From Pseudomonadota bacterium (lineage in GTDB: Bacteria > Pseudomonadota > Alphaproteobacteria > Acetobacterales > Acetobacteraceae): 13,758 nt of DNA. Every line of letters begins with the position of its first letter. The stretch's first letter is position 1. Both the position numbers and the translations under genes were made by a program. Below the pieces are notes generated by a model. The model did no database searches. It was not told where the DNA came from and was given only the letters and a program-made list of their open reading frames with translations. Below, piece after piece: positions 1 to 6,946 of this stretch. Where the stretch lies: positions 1-13,758 of the forward strand of contig JAKBCB010000043.1 of assembly GCA_021808185.1 (NCBI GenBank), given 5' to 3'.

Positions 1-623
1 AGCAGATCGAGCGGCGTGCCGCCCCTGGGGATGCTGGCGCGGATGGTGCGGCGCAGGTCGATCCGCTGGCCGGATCGGCGGGCCCGCGCGCGGCGGGTCA
101 GGCGGGTGCGCAGCACCACGGCCAGCCGCCCGGCGGCCTCATGCGCGGCGGCCAGCGCGTCCGGGTCGGCGATGTGGCGGAAATCGGTGCGCGCCAGCGC
201 CTCGGCCCGGCTCGCGCCCTCGCGCCGGCCGCGCCGGTCGGCGGGGTTATTCGCGCCGTCGTCGCCCTGGCGCGGCGGAGCCTGCGTGGCTTCCGGCTCG
301 CCCTTGGGTGCGCCGGCTTCGGACAGTTGCCGCAGCGTGCGCGGCCCCTGGCGCGCGGCGGCGCCGGACAGCCTGACGACGCGCTTGACCCCCCGGTTCA
401 GCCAGTAGGCCGCGAAAATCTCGTCGAATTTCCGCCATTCCTCGGCATTCGAGCAGAACAGCGCGCGCAGCGACGGGCCGAGCGACGCCGGGCGGGCGGC
501 CAGCGGGGAGGCGAGGATGCGCGCCGCGTCGCCGGCCTCGGCCAGACCCACGCGAAACCCGTTATCGCGCAACGTGGCCGTAAACCCGGCCAGACGCGCC
601 AGCATCCGCTCTCCGGCGTCCAT
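1..623 (-). CDS. coxE: CoxE, VWA-domain CO dehydrogenase maturation protein (partial, 3' end outside window)
   Basis: This open frame runs from an ATG at 623 off the left edge, so about 207 N-terminal residues are visible. It starts MDAGERMLARLAGFTATLRD. Near residues 65-85 it has EEWRKFDEIFAAYWL, and near the cut end it has GQRIDLRRTIRAS followed by a GGTPLDL motif. These are characteristic of the VWA_CoxE family, in which the IDLRRT..GG segment precedes the von Willebrand A fold. The VWA/MIDAS part itself lies beyond the window. The start codon overlaps the coxD stop by four bases (ATGA, 623-626), implying translational coupling. In Oligotropha carboxidovorans CoxE works with the ATPase CoxD in assembling the Mo-Cu site of CoxL; the same role here is inferred from synteny and the family. 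The middle, around residues 105-140, is a low-complexity charged linker, as is usual for this family. Confidence 0.88.
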   Translation of the reverse strand, partial: MDAGERMLARLAGFTATLRDNGFRVGLAEAGDAARILASPLAARPASLGPSLRALFCSNAEEWRKFDEIFAAYWLNRGVKRVVRLSGAAARQGPRTLRQLSEAGAPKGEPEATQAPPRQGDDGANNPADRRGRREGASRAEALARTDFRHIADPDALAAAHEAAGRLAVVLRTRLTRRARARRSGQRIDLRRTIRASIPRGGTPLDL

Positions 624-1498
624 CAGGCAACCTTCGCGATCAGCCGGTCCGTGACTTCGCGGGTGATGCGCGCGCGATCTTCCTGCGTCTTCAGCACGCA
701 GGCCAGGGTTTCGAAAGCCGTTGCCGGATCCTCGGCCAGATCGGCGACACCGAGGCCGAGCAGCGCGCGCGCCCAGTCCAGCGTTTCCGCCACGCCTGGG
801 ACTTTCGCCAGTTCCTCGCGCCGCAGCGCCGCGATGGTGCCCGCCACCTGCCGCGCGAGCGCGAGCGAAACGCCCGGCACGCGGGCGAGGATGATGCGGG
901 TTTCGCGATCCTGCGCCGGGTAATCGAGGTGGTGATACAGGCAGCGCCGCCGCAGCGCGTCCGACAGGTCGCGCGTGCCGTTCGAGGTGAGCACGACGCG
1001 GGGAATGCTGCGCGCCGTGATCGTTCCCAGTTCCGGGATCGAGATCTGGAAATCCGACAGAAGTTCCAGAAGAAAAGCCTCGAACTCCTCGTCCGCGCGG
1101 TCGATCTCGTCGATCAGCAGCACCGGCGGCGTGTCCTGGCGGATCGCGGCGAGCAGCGGACGGGCGAGCAGAAAGCGTTCGGAGAAGATCGCCGCTTCGA
1201 TGTCCTCGGCGTCCGTGCCCTCGCGCGCTTTGATGGCGAGCAACTGGCGCTGATAGTTCCACTCGTACAGGGCCGCCGACTGGTCCAGCCCCTCGTAGCA
1301 TTGCAGGCGTATCAGGTTGGTGGCGTGGATCTGTGCCAGCGCCTTGGCGACCTCGGTTTTCCCCACTCCGGCCTCGCCTTCGATCAGCAAGGGCCGGCCG
1401 AGCATGTCCATCAGCAGCAGCGCGGTCGCGAGGTCGCGGTCGGCGATGTAGCCGACTTCGGCGAGGCGGGTGGCGATGTCGTCGCGTGTCAGCTTCAT
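623..1498 (-). CDS. coxD: CoxD, MoxR-type AAA+ ATPase for CO dehydrogenase active-site maturation
   Basis: A 291-residue AAA+ protein of the MoxR family. Walker A is GEAGVGKT (41-48), Walker B is LLIDEID (about 127-133), and a sensor/arginine region TSNGTRDLSDALRRRC spans 171-186. In the O. carboxidovorans system CoxD is a membrane-associated ATPase that acts as a chaperone when sulfur and copper are inserted into the CoxL [CuSMoO2] centre. I infer the same role from its position right after coxL and its coupling to coxE. The ATG at 1498 (MKLTRDDIATRL) was chosen because it has GGAG six bases upstream and because the frame further upstream runs through the repeat palindrome rather than protein-like sequence. 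The gene is separated from coxL by 94 bases but is probably cotranscribed. Generic MoxR proteins elsewhere look similar, so the name rests on context. Confidence 0.93.
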   Translation of the reverse strand: MKLTRDDIATRLAEVGYIADRDLATALLLMDMLGRPLLIEGEAGVGKTEVAKALAQIHATNLIRLQCYEGLDQSAALYEWNYQRQLLAIKAREGTDAEDIEAAIFSERFLLARPLLAAIRQDTPPVLLIDEIDRADEEFEAFLLELLSDFQISIPELGTITARSIPRVVLTSNGTRDLSDALRRRCLYHHLDYPAQDRETRIILARVPGVSLALARQVAGTIAALRREELAKVPGVAETLDWARALLGLGVADLAEDPATAFETLACVLKTQEDRARITREVTDRLIAKVA

Positions 1499-1562
1499 CG
1501 TGTCTCCGGAATGGCGGAGGAGGAACCCCGGCCGCGCGGCGCGGCGAAATCCCTCGCCCCGG

Positions 1563-1585
1563 CCCTCTCCCGCAAGGGGAGAGGG
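1563..1585. repeat. REP-like dispersed palindrome between coxL and coxD
   Basis: A perfect 9-bp inverted repeat: arm CCCTCTCCC at 1563-1571, loop GCAAG at 1572-1576, arm GGGAGAGGG at 1577-1585. Palindromes of this core are a familiar dispersed intergenic repeat in many GC-rich proteobacteria; when wrongly translated they give SPLAGEGRGEG-like peptides, and the over-extended coxD frame shows exactly that peptide. The element ends 8 bases downstream of the coxL stop. It may act as an mRNA processing or stabilising hairpin that sets different levels for the structural subunits and the maturation proteins. No T-run follows it, so it is not an obvious intrinsic terminator. Confidence 0.75.
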
Positions 1586-1592
1586 TGACGCA

Positions 1593-4010
1593 TCAAACTC
1601 CCAGCTTCTGCCCCGCCTGCCACACGCGCCACGCATCGTGCGGCATCTGGATATGGGTGTTGCCGAGGAAGGCGAAAGCATCGTTCACCGCGTTGGAGAA
1701 CGCCGGCACGCCGCCGACATTGGGGCTTTCGCCCACACCCTTCGCCCCGATCGGATGGTGCGGCGACGGGGTGACGGTGAAGTCCGTCTCCCATTTCGGT
1801 GTTTCCACCGCCGTCGGCAGGAAGAAGTCCATCAGGGACGCGCCCTTGACGTTGCCGATCTCGTCGTAGGCGATCTCCTGTCCCATCGCGATGGCGAAGG
1901 CTTCGGTCAGGCCGCCATGCACCTGCCCCTCGATGATCATCGGGTTGATGCGGGTGCCGCAGTCGTCGAGCGCGTAGAAGCGGCGCACCTTGCAGACGCC
2001 GGTATCGACGTCGATGTCCATGACGCAGATATAGGCGCCGAACGGGTAGGTCATGTTCGGCGGATCGTAGTAGCTGACCGCTTCCAGTCCTGGCTCCAGG
2101 CCCGGTGGGACGGCGTTGTAGGCGGCCCAGGAAATCTCCTTCATCGTCTTGAATTTTTCCGGCAGGCCCTTCACCCGGAAGCGGTCGATGTCGAACTCCA
2201 CGTCGTCGTGGTGAACCTCCAGCAGGTAGGCCGCGATCATCTGCGCCTTGGCCTTGATCTTGCGCGCCGCCGTGGCGATGGCGGCGCCCGCGACGGGCGT
2301 GGAGCGCGAGCCGTAGGTGCCAAGACCATACGGCGCGGTGTCGGTGTTGCCTTCTTCCACCATGATGTCGTCGGCGGGAATGCCGATCTCGCTCGCGATG
2401 ATCTGCGCGTAGGTCGTCTCGTGCCCCTGGCCCTGGCTTTTCGTGCCCATGCGGGCGATGGCCGCGCCCGTGGGGTGGATGCGGATCTCGCAGGAGTCGA
2501 ACATCGCGATGCCGAGAATGTCGCAGTTCTTCGACGGGCCGGCGCCGACGATCTCGGTGAAGAAGCAGACCCCGACGCCCATGATCTCGCGGGTCTCGCC
2601 GCGCCGGAACGCCTCCTGCTTCGCCTTCTGCTCGGCGCGCAGCGCGGTGTAGCCGACCTTCTCCATGCCTTGCCGCAAGGCGGTGTGGTAGTCGCCGGAA
2701 TCGTATTCCCAGCCGAGTGCGGACTGGTACGGGAACTGCTCCCGCCGGACGAAGTTTTTCAGCCGCAACTCGGCCGGGTCCATGCCGAGCTTTTGCGCCA
2801 GGATGTCCATGCCGCGTTCGATGCAGTAGGCAGCCTCGGTGACGCGGAAAGAGCAGCGGTAGGCAACGCCGCCCGGTGCCTTGTTGGTGTACACGCCATC
2901 GACCGAGCAATGGGCGGTCGGGAAATCGTACGAGCCGGTGACGATGTTGAAGAACCCGGCCGGCCATTTGGAGGGATCGGCGCAGGCGTCGAACGCGCCG
3001 TGATCGGCCAGCACATGCACGCGCAGGCCCGTCACCTTGCCGTCCTTGGTCGCGGCGATTTCCGTGGTCATGTGGTAGTCGCGGGCGAAGGCGGTCGCGG
3101 AGAGGTTCTCGATGCGGTCCTCGACCCATTTCACCGGCTTGCCGGTGACGATGGAGGCGACGACGGAGCAGACATAGCCCGGATAGACGCCGACCTTGTT
3201 GCCGAAGCCCCCGCCGATGTCCGGCGCGATGACGTGGATCTTGTGCTCCGGGATACCGGACAGGATCGCCGCCACCGTGCGCACCACATGCGGCGCCTGG
3301 AACGTGCCCCACAGCGTCAGCTCGCCCTTGATCTTGTCGAACGAGGCGACGCACTGGCAGGTTTCCAGCGGCGATGGATGCACGCGCTGATACGACAGCA
3401 TTTCCTTGATCGTCACTTCGGCGTCGCGGAACGCCAGATCGGTCGCCTCGCGGTCGCCGACCGTCCACTCGAAAATATGGTTGTGGTGCTTGCGCGGGCC
3501 GTGCGCGCCGGAGGTCTTGCCGGCCAGATCCTCGCGCAGCACCGGGGCGTCCGGCGCCATCGCCTTGAACGGATCGACGAGCGGGGGAAGTTCCTCGTAC
3601 TCGACCTCGACCAGTTCGGCCGCGTCGGCGGCGACGTAGCGGTCGTTGGCGACGACGAAGGCGATTTCCTGGTTCTGGAACAGCACCTTGCCGTCCGCCA
3701 GCACCATCTGCACGTCGCCCGCCAGCGTCGGCATCCAGTGCAGTTTCAGCGGCGCCAGATCGGCCGCGGTCAGCACCGCGACGACGCCGGGCACGGCTTT
3801 CGCCTTGCTCGTGTCGATGCTCTTGATCCGCGCATGGCCGTAGGACGAGCGCACGAAGTCGCCGTACAACATGCCCGGCAGCTTCAGGTCGTCCACGTAG
3901 TTGCCGCGCCCCTGGGTGAAGCGCACGTCCTCCACGCGCTTGCGGCGGCAGCCCATGCCTTGCAGCTTGTCCGTCCGCTCGGCGGCGGTCGGCGGGGTCA
4001 TCTCGTTCAT
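1593..4010 (-). CDS. coxL: CoxL, form I aerobic CO dehydrogenase large (Mo-Cu) subunit
   Basis: An 805-residue molybdenum hydroxylase catalytic subunit of the xanthine oxidase family, catalysing CO + H2O -> CO2 + 2 e- + 2 H+. The diagnostic form I active-site loop AYRCSFR is present (383-389). Cys386 corresponds to the copper-binding Cys388 of O. carboxidovorans CoxL, and Glu761 in KGVGESPNVGG corresponds to catalytic Glu763. Other family segments are IAPDIGGGFGNKVG (about 261-274), GQGHETTYAQI (527-537) and PYGLGTYGSRSTPVAGAA (560-577). The length matches the roughly 800-809 residues usual for form I. The ATG at 4010 overlaps the coxS stop by four bases; an in-frame ATG three codons later is a less likely start. 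The holoenzyme is an (LMS)2 dimer that carries molybdopterin cytosine dinucleotide and passes electrons via the CoxS clusters and CoxM FAD to the respiratory chain. No truncation or key-residue loss is seen. Confidence 0.98.
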   Translation of the reverse strand: MNEMTPPTAAERTDKLQGMGCRRKRVEDVRFTQGRGNYVDDLKLPGMLYGDFVRSSYGHARIKSIDTSKAKAVPGVVAVLTAADLAPLKLHWMPTLAGDVQMVLADGKVLFQNQEIAFVVANDRYVAADAAELVEVEYEELPPLVDPFKAMAPDAPVLREDLAGKTSGAHGPRKHHNHIFEWTVGDREATDLAFRDAEVTIKEMLSYQRVHPSPLETCQCVASFDKIKGELTLWGTFQAPHVVRTVAAILSGIPEHKIHVIAPDIGGGFGNKVGVYPGYVCSVVASIVTGKPVKWVEDRIENLSATAFARDYHMTTEIAATKDGKVTGLRVHVLADHGAFDACADPSKWPAGFFNIVTGSYDFPTAHCSVDGVYTNKAPGGVAYRCSFRVTEAAYCIERGMDILAQKLGMDPAELRLKNFVRREQFPYQSALGWEYDSGDYHTALRQGMEKVGYTALRAEQKAKQEAFRRGETREIMGVGVCFFTEIVGAGPSKNCDILGIAMFDSCEIRIHPTGAAIARMGTKSQGQGHETTYAQIIASEIGIPADDIMVEEGNTDTAPYGLGTYGSRSTPVAGAAIATAARKIKAKAQMIAAYLLEVHHDDVEFDIDRFRVKGLPEKFKTMKEISWAAYNAVPPGLEPGLEAVSYYDPPNMTYPFGAYICVMDIDVDTGVCKVRRFYALDDCGTRINPMIIEGQVHGGLTEAFAIAMGQEIAYDEIGNVKGASLMDFFLPTAVETPKWETDFTVTPSPHHPIGAKGVGESPNVGGVPAFSNAVNDAFAFLGNTHIQMPHDAWRVWQAGQKLGV

Positions 4011-4501
4011 GCCGCTTGCTCCTGGGGCGCGCTCAGCTTGGCCGCCGCGTACTGGATGGCGGCGACGATGTTCTGGTAGCCGGTGCAGCGGCAGAGATTG
4101 CCGGAAATGCCCATGCGGATTTCGTCCTCCGTGGGGTTCGGGTTCTCCTGCAACAGCCGGTAGGCGCGCAGGATCATGCCCGGCGTGCAGAAGCCGCACT
4201 GAAGGCCATGCATCTCGCGAAAGCCGTCCTGGAGCGCGTGCAGCGTGCCGTCCGGGTTGGCCATGCCCTCGATGGTGCGGATGTCCGCGCCTTGCGCCTG
4301 CACCGCGAACACGGTGCAGGACTTCACCGACTGGCCGTCCAGATCGACGGTGCAGGCGCCGCAATGGCTGGTCTCGCAGCCGATATGCGCGCCGGTCAGG
4401 CTCAGGTTCTCGCGGAGGAAGTGAATGAGCAGGGTGCGAGGCTCGACCAGCCCCTCCACCGCCTGCCCGTTAACGGTCATTGTCACATGGGTCTTTGCCA
4501 C
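4007..4501 (-). CDS. coxS: CoxS, CO dehydrogenase small [2Fe-2S] subunit
   Basis: A 164-residue iron-sulfur subunit. The N-terminal plant-ferredoxin-like domain has cysteines 42, 47, 50 and 62 (GCETSHCGACTV plus SC). The C-terminal helical domain has cysteines 102, 105, 137 and 139 (QCGFCTPGM and LCRCTGY). All eight ligands for the two [2Fe-2S] clusters are therefore present. These clusters carry electrons from the Mo-Cu site of CoxL to the FAD of CoxM. The start is GTG at 4501, giving the family-typical beginning MAKTHVTMTVNGQ, with an AGGGGGG ribosome-binding site just upstream. The gene is 14 bases downstream of the coxM stop and its own stop overlaps the coxL start (4007-4010), so the three subunit genes are tightly coupled. 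Confidence 0.98.
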   Translation of the reverse strand: MAKTHVTMTVNGQAVEGLVEPRTLLIHFLRENLSLTGAHIGCETSHCGACTVDLDGQSVKSCTVFAVQAQGADIRTIEGMANPDGTLHALQDGFREMHGLQCGFCTPGMILRAYRLLQENPNPTEDEIRMGISGNLCRCTGYQNIVAAIQYAAAKLSAPQEQAA

Positions 4502-4515
4502 GGTGTTCCCCCCTG

Positions 4516-5382
4516 TCAGTGCGTGGCGCGCGCGGCTGCGCGGACCAACGCGCGGCGCAGCATCACGCCCGCCATTTTCGTGCGATATTCCGCCGGGCCA
4601 CGCCCGTCCGAAGCGGGCGAGGTGATCGCCTCGGCGGCCGCCACCGCCCGGTCCACCGTCGCCTTGTCCAGCGCCGAGCCGGTCAGGATGCGGGCCGCGT
4701 CCTCGGCGAACAGCGGCGTGTCGCCGACATTGGTCAGGCCGATGGCGGCACTCGCCACCTGGCCGCCCCGCATCGTCAGCACCAAGGCGGCGGCGGCGGT
4801 GGCATAGTCGCCGACCTTGCGCTTCAGTTTCTCATACGCCCAGCCATGCCCGGCGGGCGGCGGCGCGATGCGGATGCCGGTGAGAACCTCGCCCGGGGCC
4901 AGCGCGGTGAAATACGCGCCCTGGTAGAACGCCCGCGCCGCGATCTCCCGCGTTCCGGCATGGCCCGCGATCTGGTAGGACGCGCCGAGGCATTGCATCA
5001 GCGCCGGCAGGTCGTTGCCCGGATCGCCGTTGGCGACGTTGCCGCCGATGGTGCCGCGCGCGCGGACCTGCGGGTCGGCGATCACCAGCGCCGTCTCGCG
5101 GATGATCGGCAGTGCTACGGCCAGTTCGGCCGAGGCGATCAACTCCGCGATGGTGGTGGTGGCGCCGATCACGATGTCCGTCCCCGCGCGCCTGACGCCG
5201 CGCAGATCGGCGATGGCGGCCAGATCCACCAGCGCCCGAGGTACGGCGAGGCGGAGCTTCATCATCGGGATCAGGCTGTGGCCGCCGGCCAGCGGCCGCG
5301 CGTCCTCGCCCAGGTCGGCGAGCAGCGCCACCGCCTCGCTGACGGATTTGGGACGGTGATAGTCAAATGTGCCCGGGATCAC
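4516..5382 (-). CDS. coxM: CoxM, CO dehydrogenase medium FAD-binding subunit
   Basis: A 288-residue flavoprotein of the molybdopterin dehydrogenase FAD-binding family. The FAD pyrophosphate motifs are both visible: AGGHSL at 32-37 and TIGGNVANGDPGND at 111-124. The FAD-binding domain is followed by a CO dehydrogenase flavoprotein C-terminal domain (about residue 175 on). The beginning MIPGTFDYHRPKS and the C-terminal segment GPAEYRTKMAGVMLRR match the form I CoxM pattern I know. It accepts electrons from CoxS and hands them to the quinone pool. The start is GTG at 5382 with a strong AGGGGGAGG ribosome-binding site about eight bases upstream. It opens the structural gene block; the 186-base gap upstream contains the candidate operator at 5480-5512. 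Confidence 0.98.
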   Translation of the reverse strand: MIPGTFDYHRPKSVSEAVALLADLGEDARPLAGGHSLIPMMKLRLAVPRALVDLAAIADLRGVRRAGTDIVIGATTTIAELIASAELAVALPIIRETALVIADPQVRARGTIGGNVANGDPGNDLPALMQCLGASYQIAGHAGTREIAARAFYQGAYFTALAPGEVLTGIRIAPPPAGHGWAYEKLKRKVGDYATAAAALVLTMRGGQVASAAIGLTNVGDTPLFAEDAARILTGSALDKATVDRAVAAAEAITSPASDGRGPAEYRTKMAGVMLRRALVRAAARATH

Positions 5383-5568
5383 GATGCGGTCCTCCCCCTG
5401 GTGTTTCGTGGAGCCTAGGGATTGCCGCGCCGCAGCATCAACGCGGCATGCACCGGCGGGTGGCAGGCGGCGCGCGGCCGCACGAAAAGCGGAGATTTCT
5501 GCACGAAAAGCGTCTGCATTCCTGTCCTATAGCGGCGCATGGACGGAAAAATGCCGCGATGCACAAAG
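5383..5568 (-). promoter_or_regulatory. coxC-coxM intergenic region, probable coxMSLDE promoter
   Basis: 186 bases without a gene. Apart from the direct repeat at 5480-5512, the coding strand has a weak promoter-like pair: TTGATG (5441-5436), 18 bases, TAGGCT (5417-5412). Such a poor match to the sigma70 consensus would suit a promoter that depends on an activator. A TATAGG at about 5532-5527 upstream of the repeat is a second possible -10 but has no partner. No hairpin terminator after coxC was found, so read-through from coxC into coxM is possible. Confidence 0.4.
5480..5512 (-). promoter_or_regulatory. Candidate LytTR-type operator: 12-bp direct repeat with 21-bp period
   Basis: The 12-mer GCACGAAAAGCG (plus strand) occurs exactly at 5480-5491 and again at 5501-5512; on the coding strand of coxM it reads CGCTTTTCGTGC. 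The start-to-start distance is 21 bases, two helical turns, so both copies face the same side of DNA. LytTR regulators such as AgrA, ComE and AlgR typically bind direct repeats spaced this way, and the core TTCGT is shared with the AlgR site CCGTTCGTC. The gene just upstream, coxC, encodes a LytTR domain. The repeat lies about 100 bases before the coxM start, where an activator of the coxMSLDE transcript would be expected. Binding by CoxC is inference. Confidence 0.6.
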
Positions 5569-6741
5569 TCAGACGCGGGCGGCGACGCGCGCCTTCAGGC
5601 TCGGGTAGCGCCCCCGGCTGACCGGCACGGACAGCGGTTCCGGCGTGTCGAACAGCGCCGTGCCGCCGTCGCCGCTGCGGCGCAGCCGGGCGATCCGGTC
5701 GATAGCCACGATGTAGCTGCGATGCACGCGCAGGAAGCGGGCAGGGTCCAGGCGCTGCTCCACCTCTCCGATCGACAGCGAGCAGAAGCCGCGGGTCTGG
5801 CCGTCGAACACCGTGGTGTAATGGGTGTCCGCCCGCACCAGCACGATCGCCTCCACCGGCACGTAATGCGTGGCGCCGTCGCGTTCCACCGGCAGGGCGC
5901 GCGCCGGGCGGAACGGGCGCACCGCCCCCGCGCCGCCGAGCGGCCCGACGGCAAGCGGCGGCACCACCGGCCTCGCTGGCTCGGGCGGCAACTCGGGGAG
6001 CGGCTCCGGTGCCGGTGTGGCGGACGGGACCGGGCCGTGGTCCGGCACCAGGGCGAGCAGGAACACCGCCGAGACCGCGAAGGCCACGATGGTCACGATC
6101 ACCGCGAGCAGATCCGGCGACAGCGCCGCGTCCGGCCCGCCCGCGTGCGCGCCGAATGGCGCGAGCCTCAGGCCGGCCATGGCGACATAGTGCATCCCGG
6201 AGATCGCCAGCCCGAACAGCACGGCGGCCAGCGCCACCGGCAGCCGCCGGCGCGGCGCGAAGGCGAAGCGCAGGCCCGCCGCCGAGGCGACGATGGCGAC
6301 CGCGAAACTCGCGGCCACATAGGCGGGGTCGTGCTGCATCAGCGCGCTGTGATGCAACGCGAACATGCCGATGTAATGCATTGCCGCAATGCCGATTCCC
6401 ATGATGACGCCCGCCAGCGGCACGGCGGCGCGGGAGACCGGGGCGTGGCTGGCCACGAACACCGCGACACCGACCACGAACACGCAGACCAGGAACGAGA
6501 GCAGCGTCGGCAGTACCAGATAGTCGAGCGGGAAGGGCAGCCGCATCGCCAGCATGCCGACGAAATGCATCGACCAAATCGAGATCGCGAAGGTGAACGC
6601 GGCCGCCGCGAGGTTCAGCCGGCGGCGCAGACCCTCGCTGGCGGCAACCTTCAGCGTCAGGCCCAAGGCCACGTACGACCCTTGGATGGCCACCAGGATC
6701 GATAGCGCCACAACCCAGGGCTCGTGGGCCACGGGATACAC
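5569..6741 (-). CDS. coxC: CoxC, MHYT-LytTR membrane-bound transcriptional regulator
   Basis: A 390-residue protein. The N-terminal half is a seven-helix MHYT sensor domain with three copies of the motif: SMHFVGM (57-63), AMHYIGM (120-126) and GMHYVAM (182-188). A proline-rich linker (about 235-265) leads to a C-terminal LytTR DNA-binding domain (about 290-385) with the hallmark FLRVHRSYIVAIDRI. MHYT domains are thought to bind copper through their Met/His residues and to sense O2, CO or NO; LytTR domains bind direct repeats. CoxC and CoxH of O. carboxidovorans have this architecture. CoxC is preferred here because it sits directly before coxM on the same strand. The likely role is a CO/redox-sensing one-component regulator of coxMSLDE. 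The GTG start at 6741 has GGGAGG nine bases upstream. A direct test of ligand or DNA binding is not possible from sequence. Confidence 0.9.
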   Translation of the reverse strand: MYPVAHEPWVVALSILVAIQGSYVALGLTLKVAASEGLRRRLNLAAAAFTFAISIWSMHFVGMLAMRLPFPLDYLVLPTLLSFLVCVFVVGVAVFVASHAPVSRAAVPLAGVIMGIGIAAMHYIGMFALHHSALMQHDPAYVAASFAVAIVASAAGLRFAFAPRRRLPVALAAVLFGLAISGMHYVAMAGLRLAPFGAHAGGPDAALSPDLLAVIVTIVAFAVSAVFLLALVPDHGPVPSATPAPEPLPELPPEPARPVVPPLAVGPLGGAGAVRPFRPARALPVERDGATHYVPVEAIVLVRADTHYTTVFDGQTRGFCSLSIGEVEQRLDPARFLRVHRSYIVAIDRIARLRRSGDGGTALFDTPEPLSVPVSRGRYPSLKARVAARV

Positions 6742-6817
6742 CGGGTCGCGCCTCCCGCGCTGGATTTACTTTGGCCTTGATCATCGGGCCGGCGCGCCAA
6801 GCTGGCAACACCGGCGT

Positions 6818-6841
6818 CGTTATATGTGTTTTACTATAACG
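6818..6841. promoter_or_regulatory. AT-rich palindrome with -10-like boxes on both strands between coxC and ackA
   Basis: CGTTATA (6818-6824) and TATAACG (6835-6841) form a perfect 7-bp inverted repeat around a 10-base AT-rich centre, in otherwise very GC-rich DNA. Each strand reads TATAAC, five of six matches to the sigma70 -10 box: 6835-6840 towards ackA and 6824-6819 towards coxC. Clear -35 boxes are absent; TTGGCG at 6845-6840 lies 15 bases from the minus-strand box. It is either a symmetric bidirectional promoter or the operator of a dimeric regulator. The rest of the 205-base gap shows nothing else distinct. Confidence 0.45.
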
Positions 6842-6946
6842 CCAAAGGGGGCACGGTAGCCGTCACCCCGACAGCACGCCCAGGGCATGCAATGGGATGC
6901 CGGCGGGAGATTGAAAAACAAGGCTGGATGGCGCCATACGCAGCAC

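Noticed and set aside
1499..1681. Upstream extension of coxD to 1681
   Set aside because: It would run through the repeat palindrome and the coxL 3' end, giving the typical false SPLAGEGRGEG peptide; the ATG at 1498 has a proper ribosome-binding site.
1470..4079. 869-codon open frame on the plus strand opposite coxL
   Set aside because: It is an antisense shadow in GC-rich DNA: the minus-strand frame encodes a complete CoxL with every active-site motif, while this frame is a repetitive Arg/Asp/Ala/His-rich sequence with no recognisable family.
5383..5568. Sigma54 promoter ahead of coxM
   Set aside because: No TGGC-N7-TTGC-like pair was found on the coding strand of the gap.
5569..6741. Naming the MHYT-LytTR protein coxH
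   Set aside because: coxH has the same architecture but lies downstream of coxG in O. carboxidovorans; here the gene directly precedes coxM, the coxC position.
6774..6787. TTGATCATCGG as a possible Fnr/FixK box upstream of coxC
   Set aside because: Only the left half-site matches TTGAT-N4-ATCAA; there is no second half.
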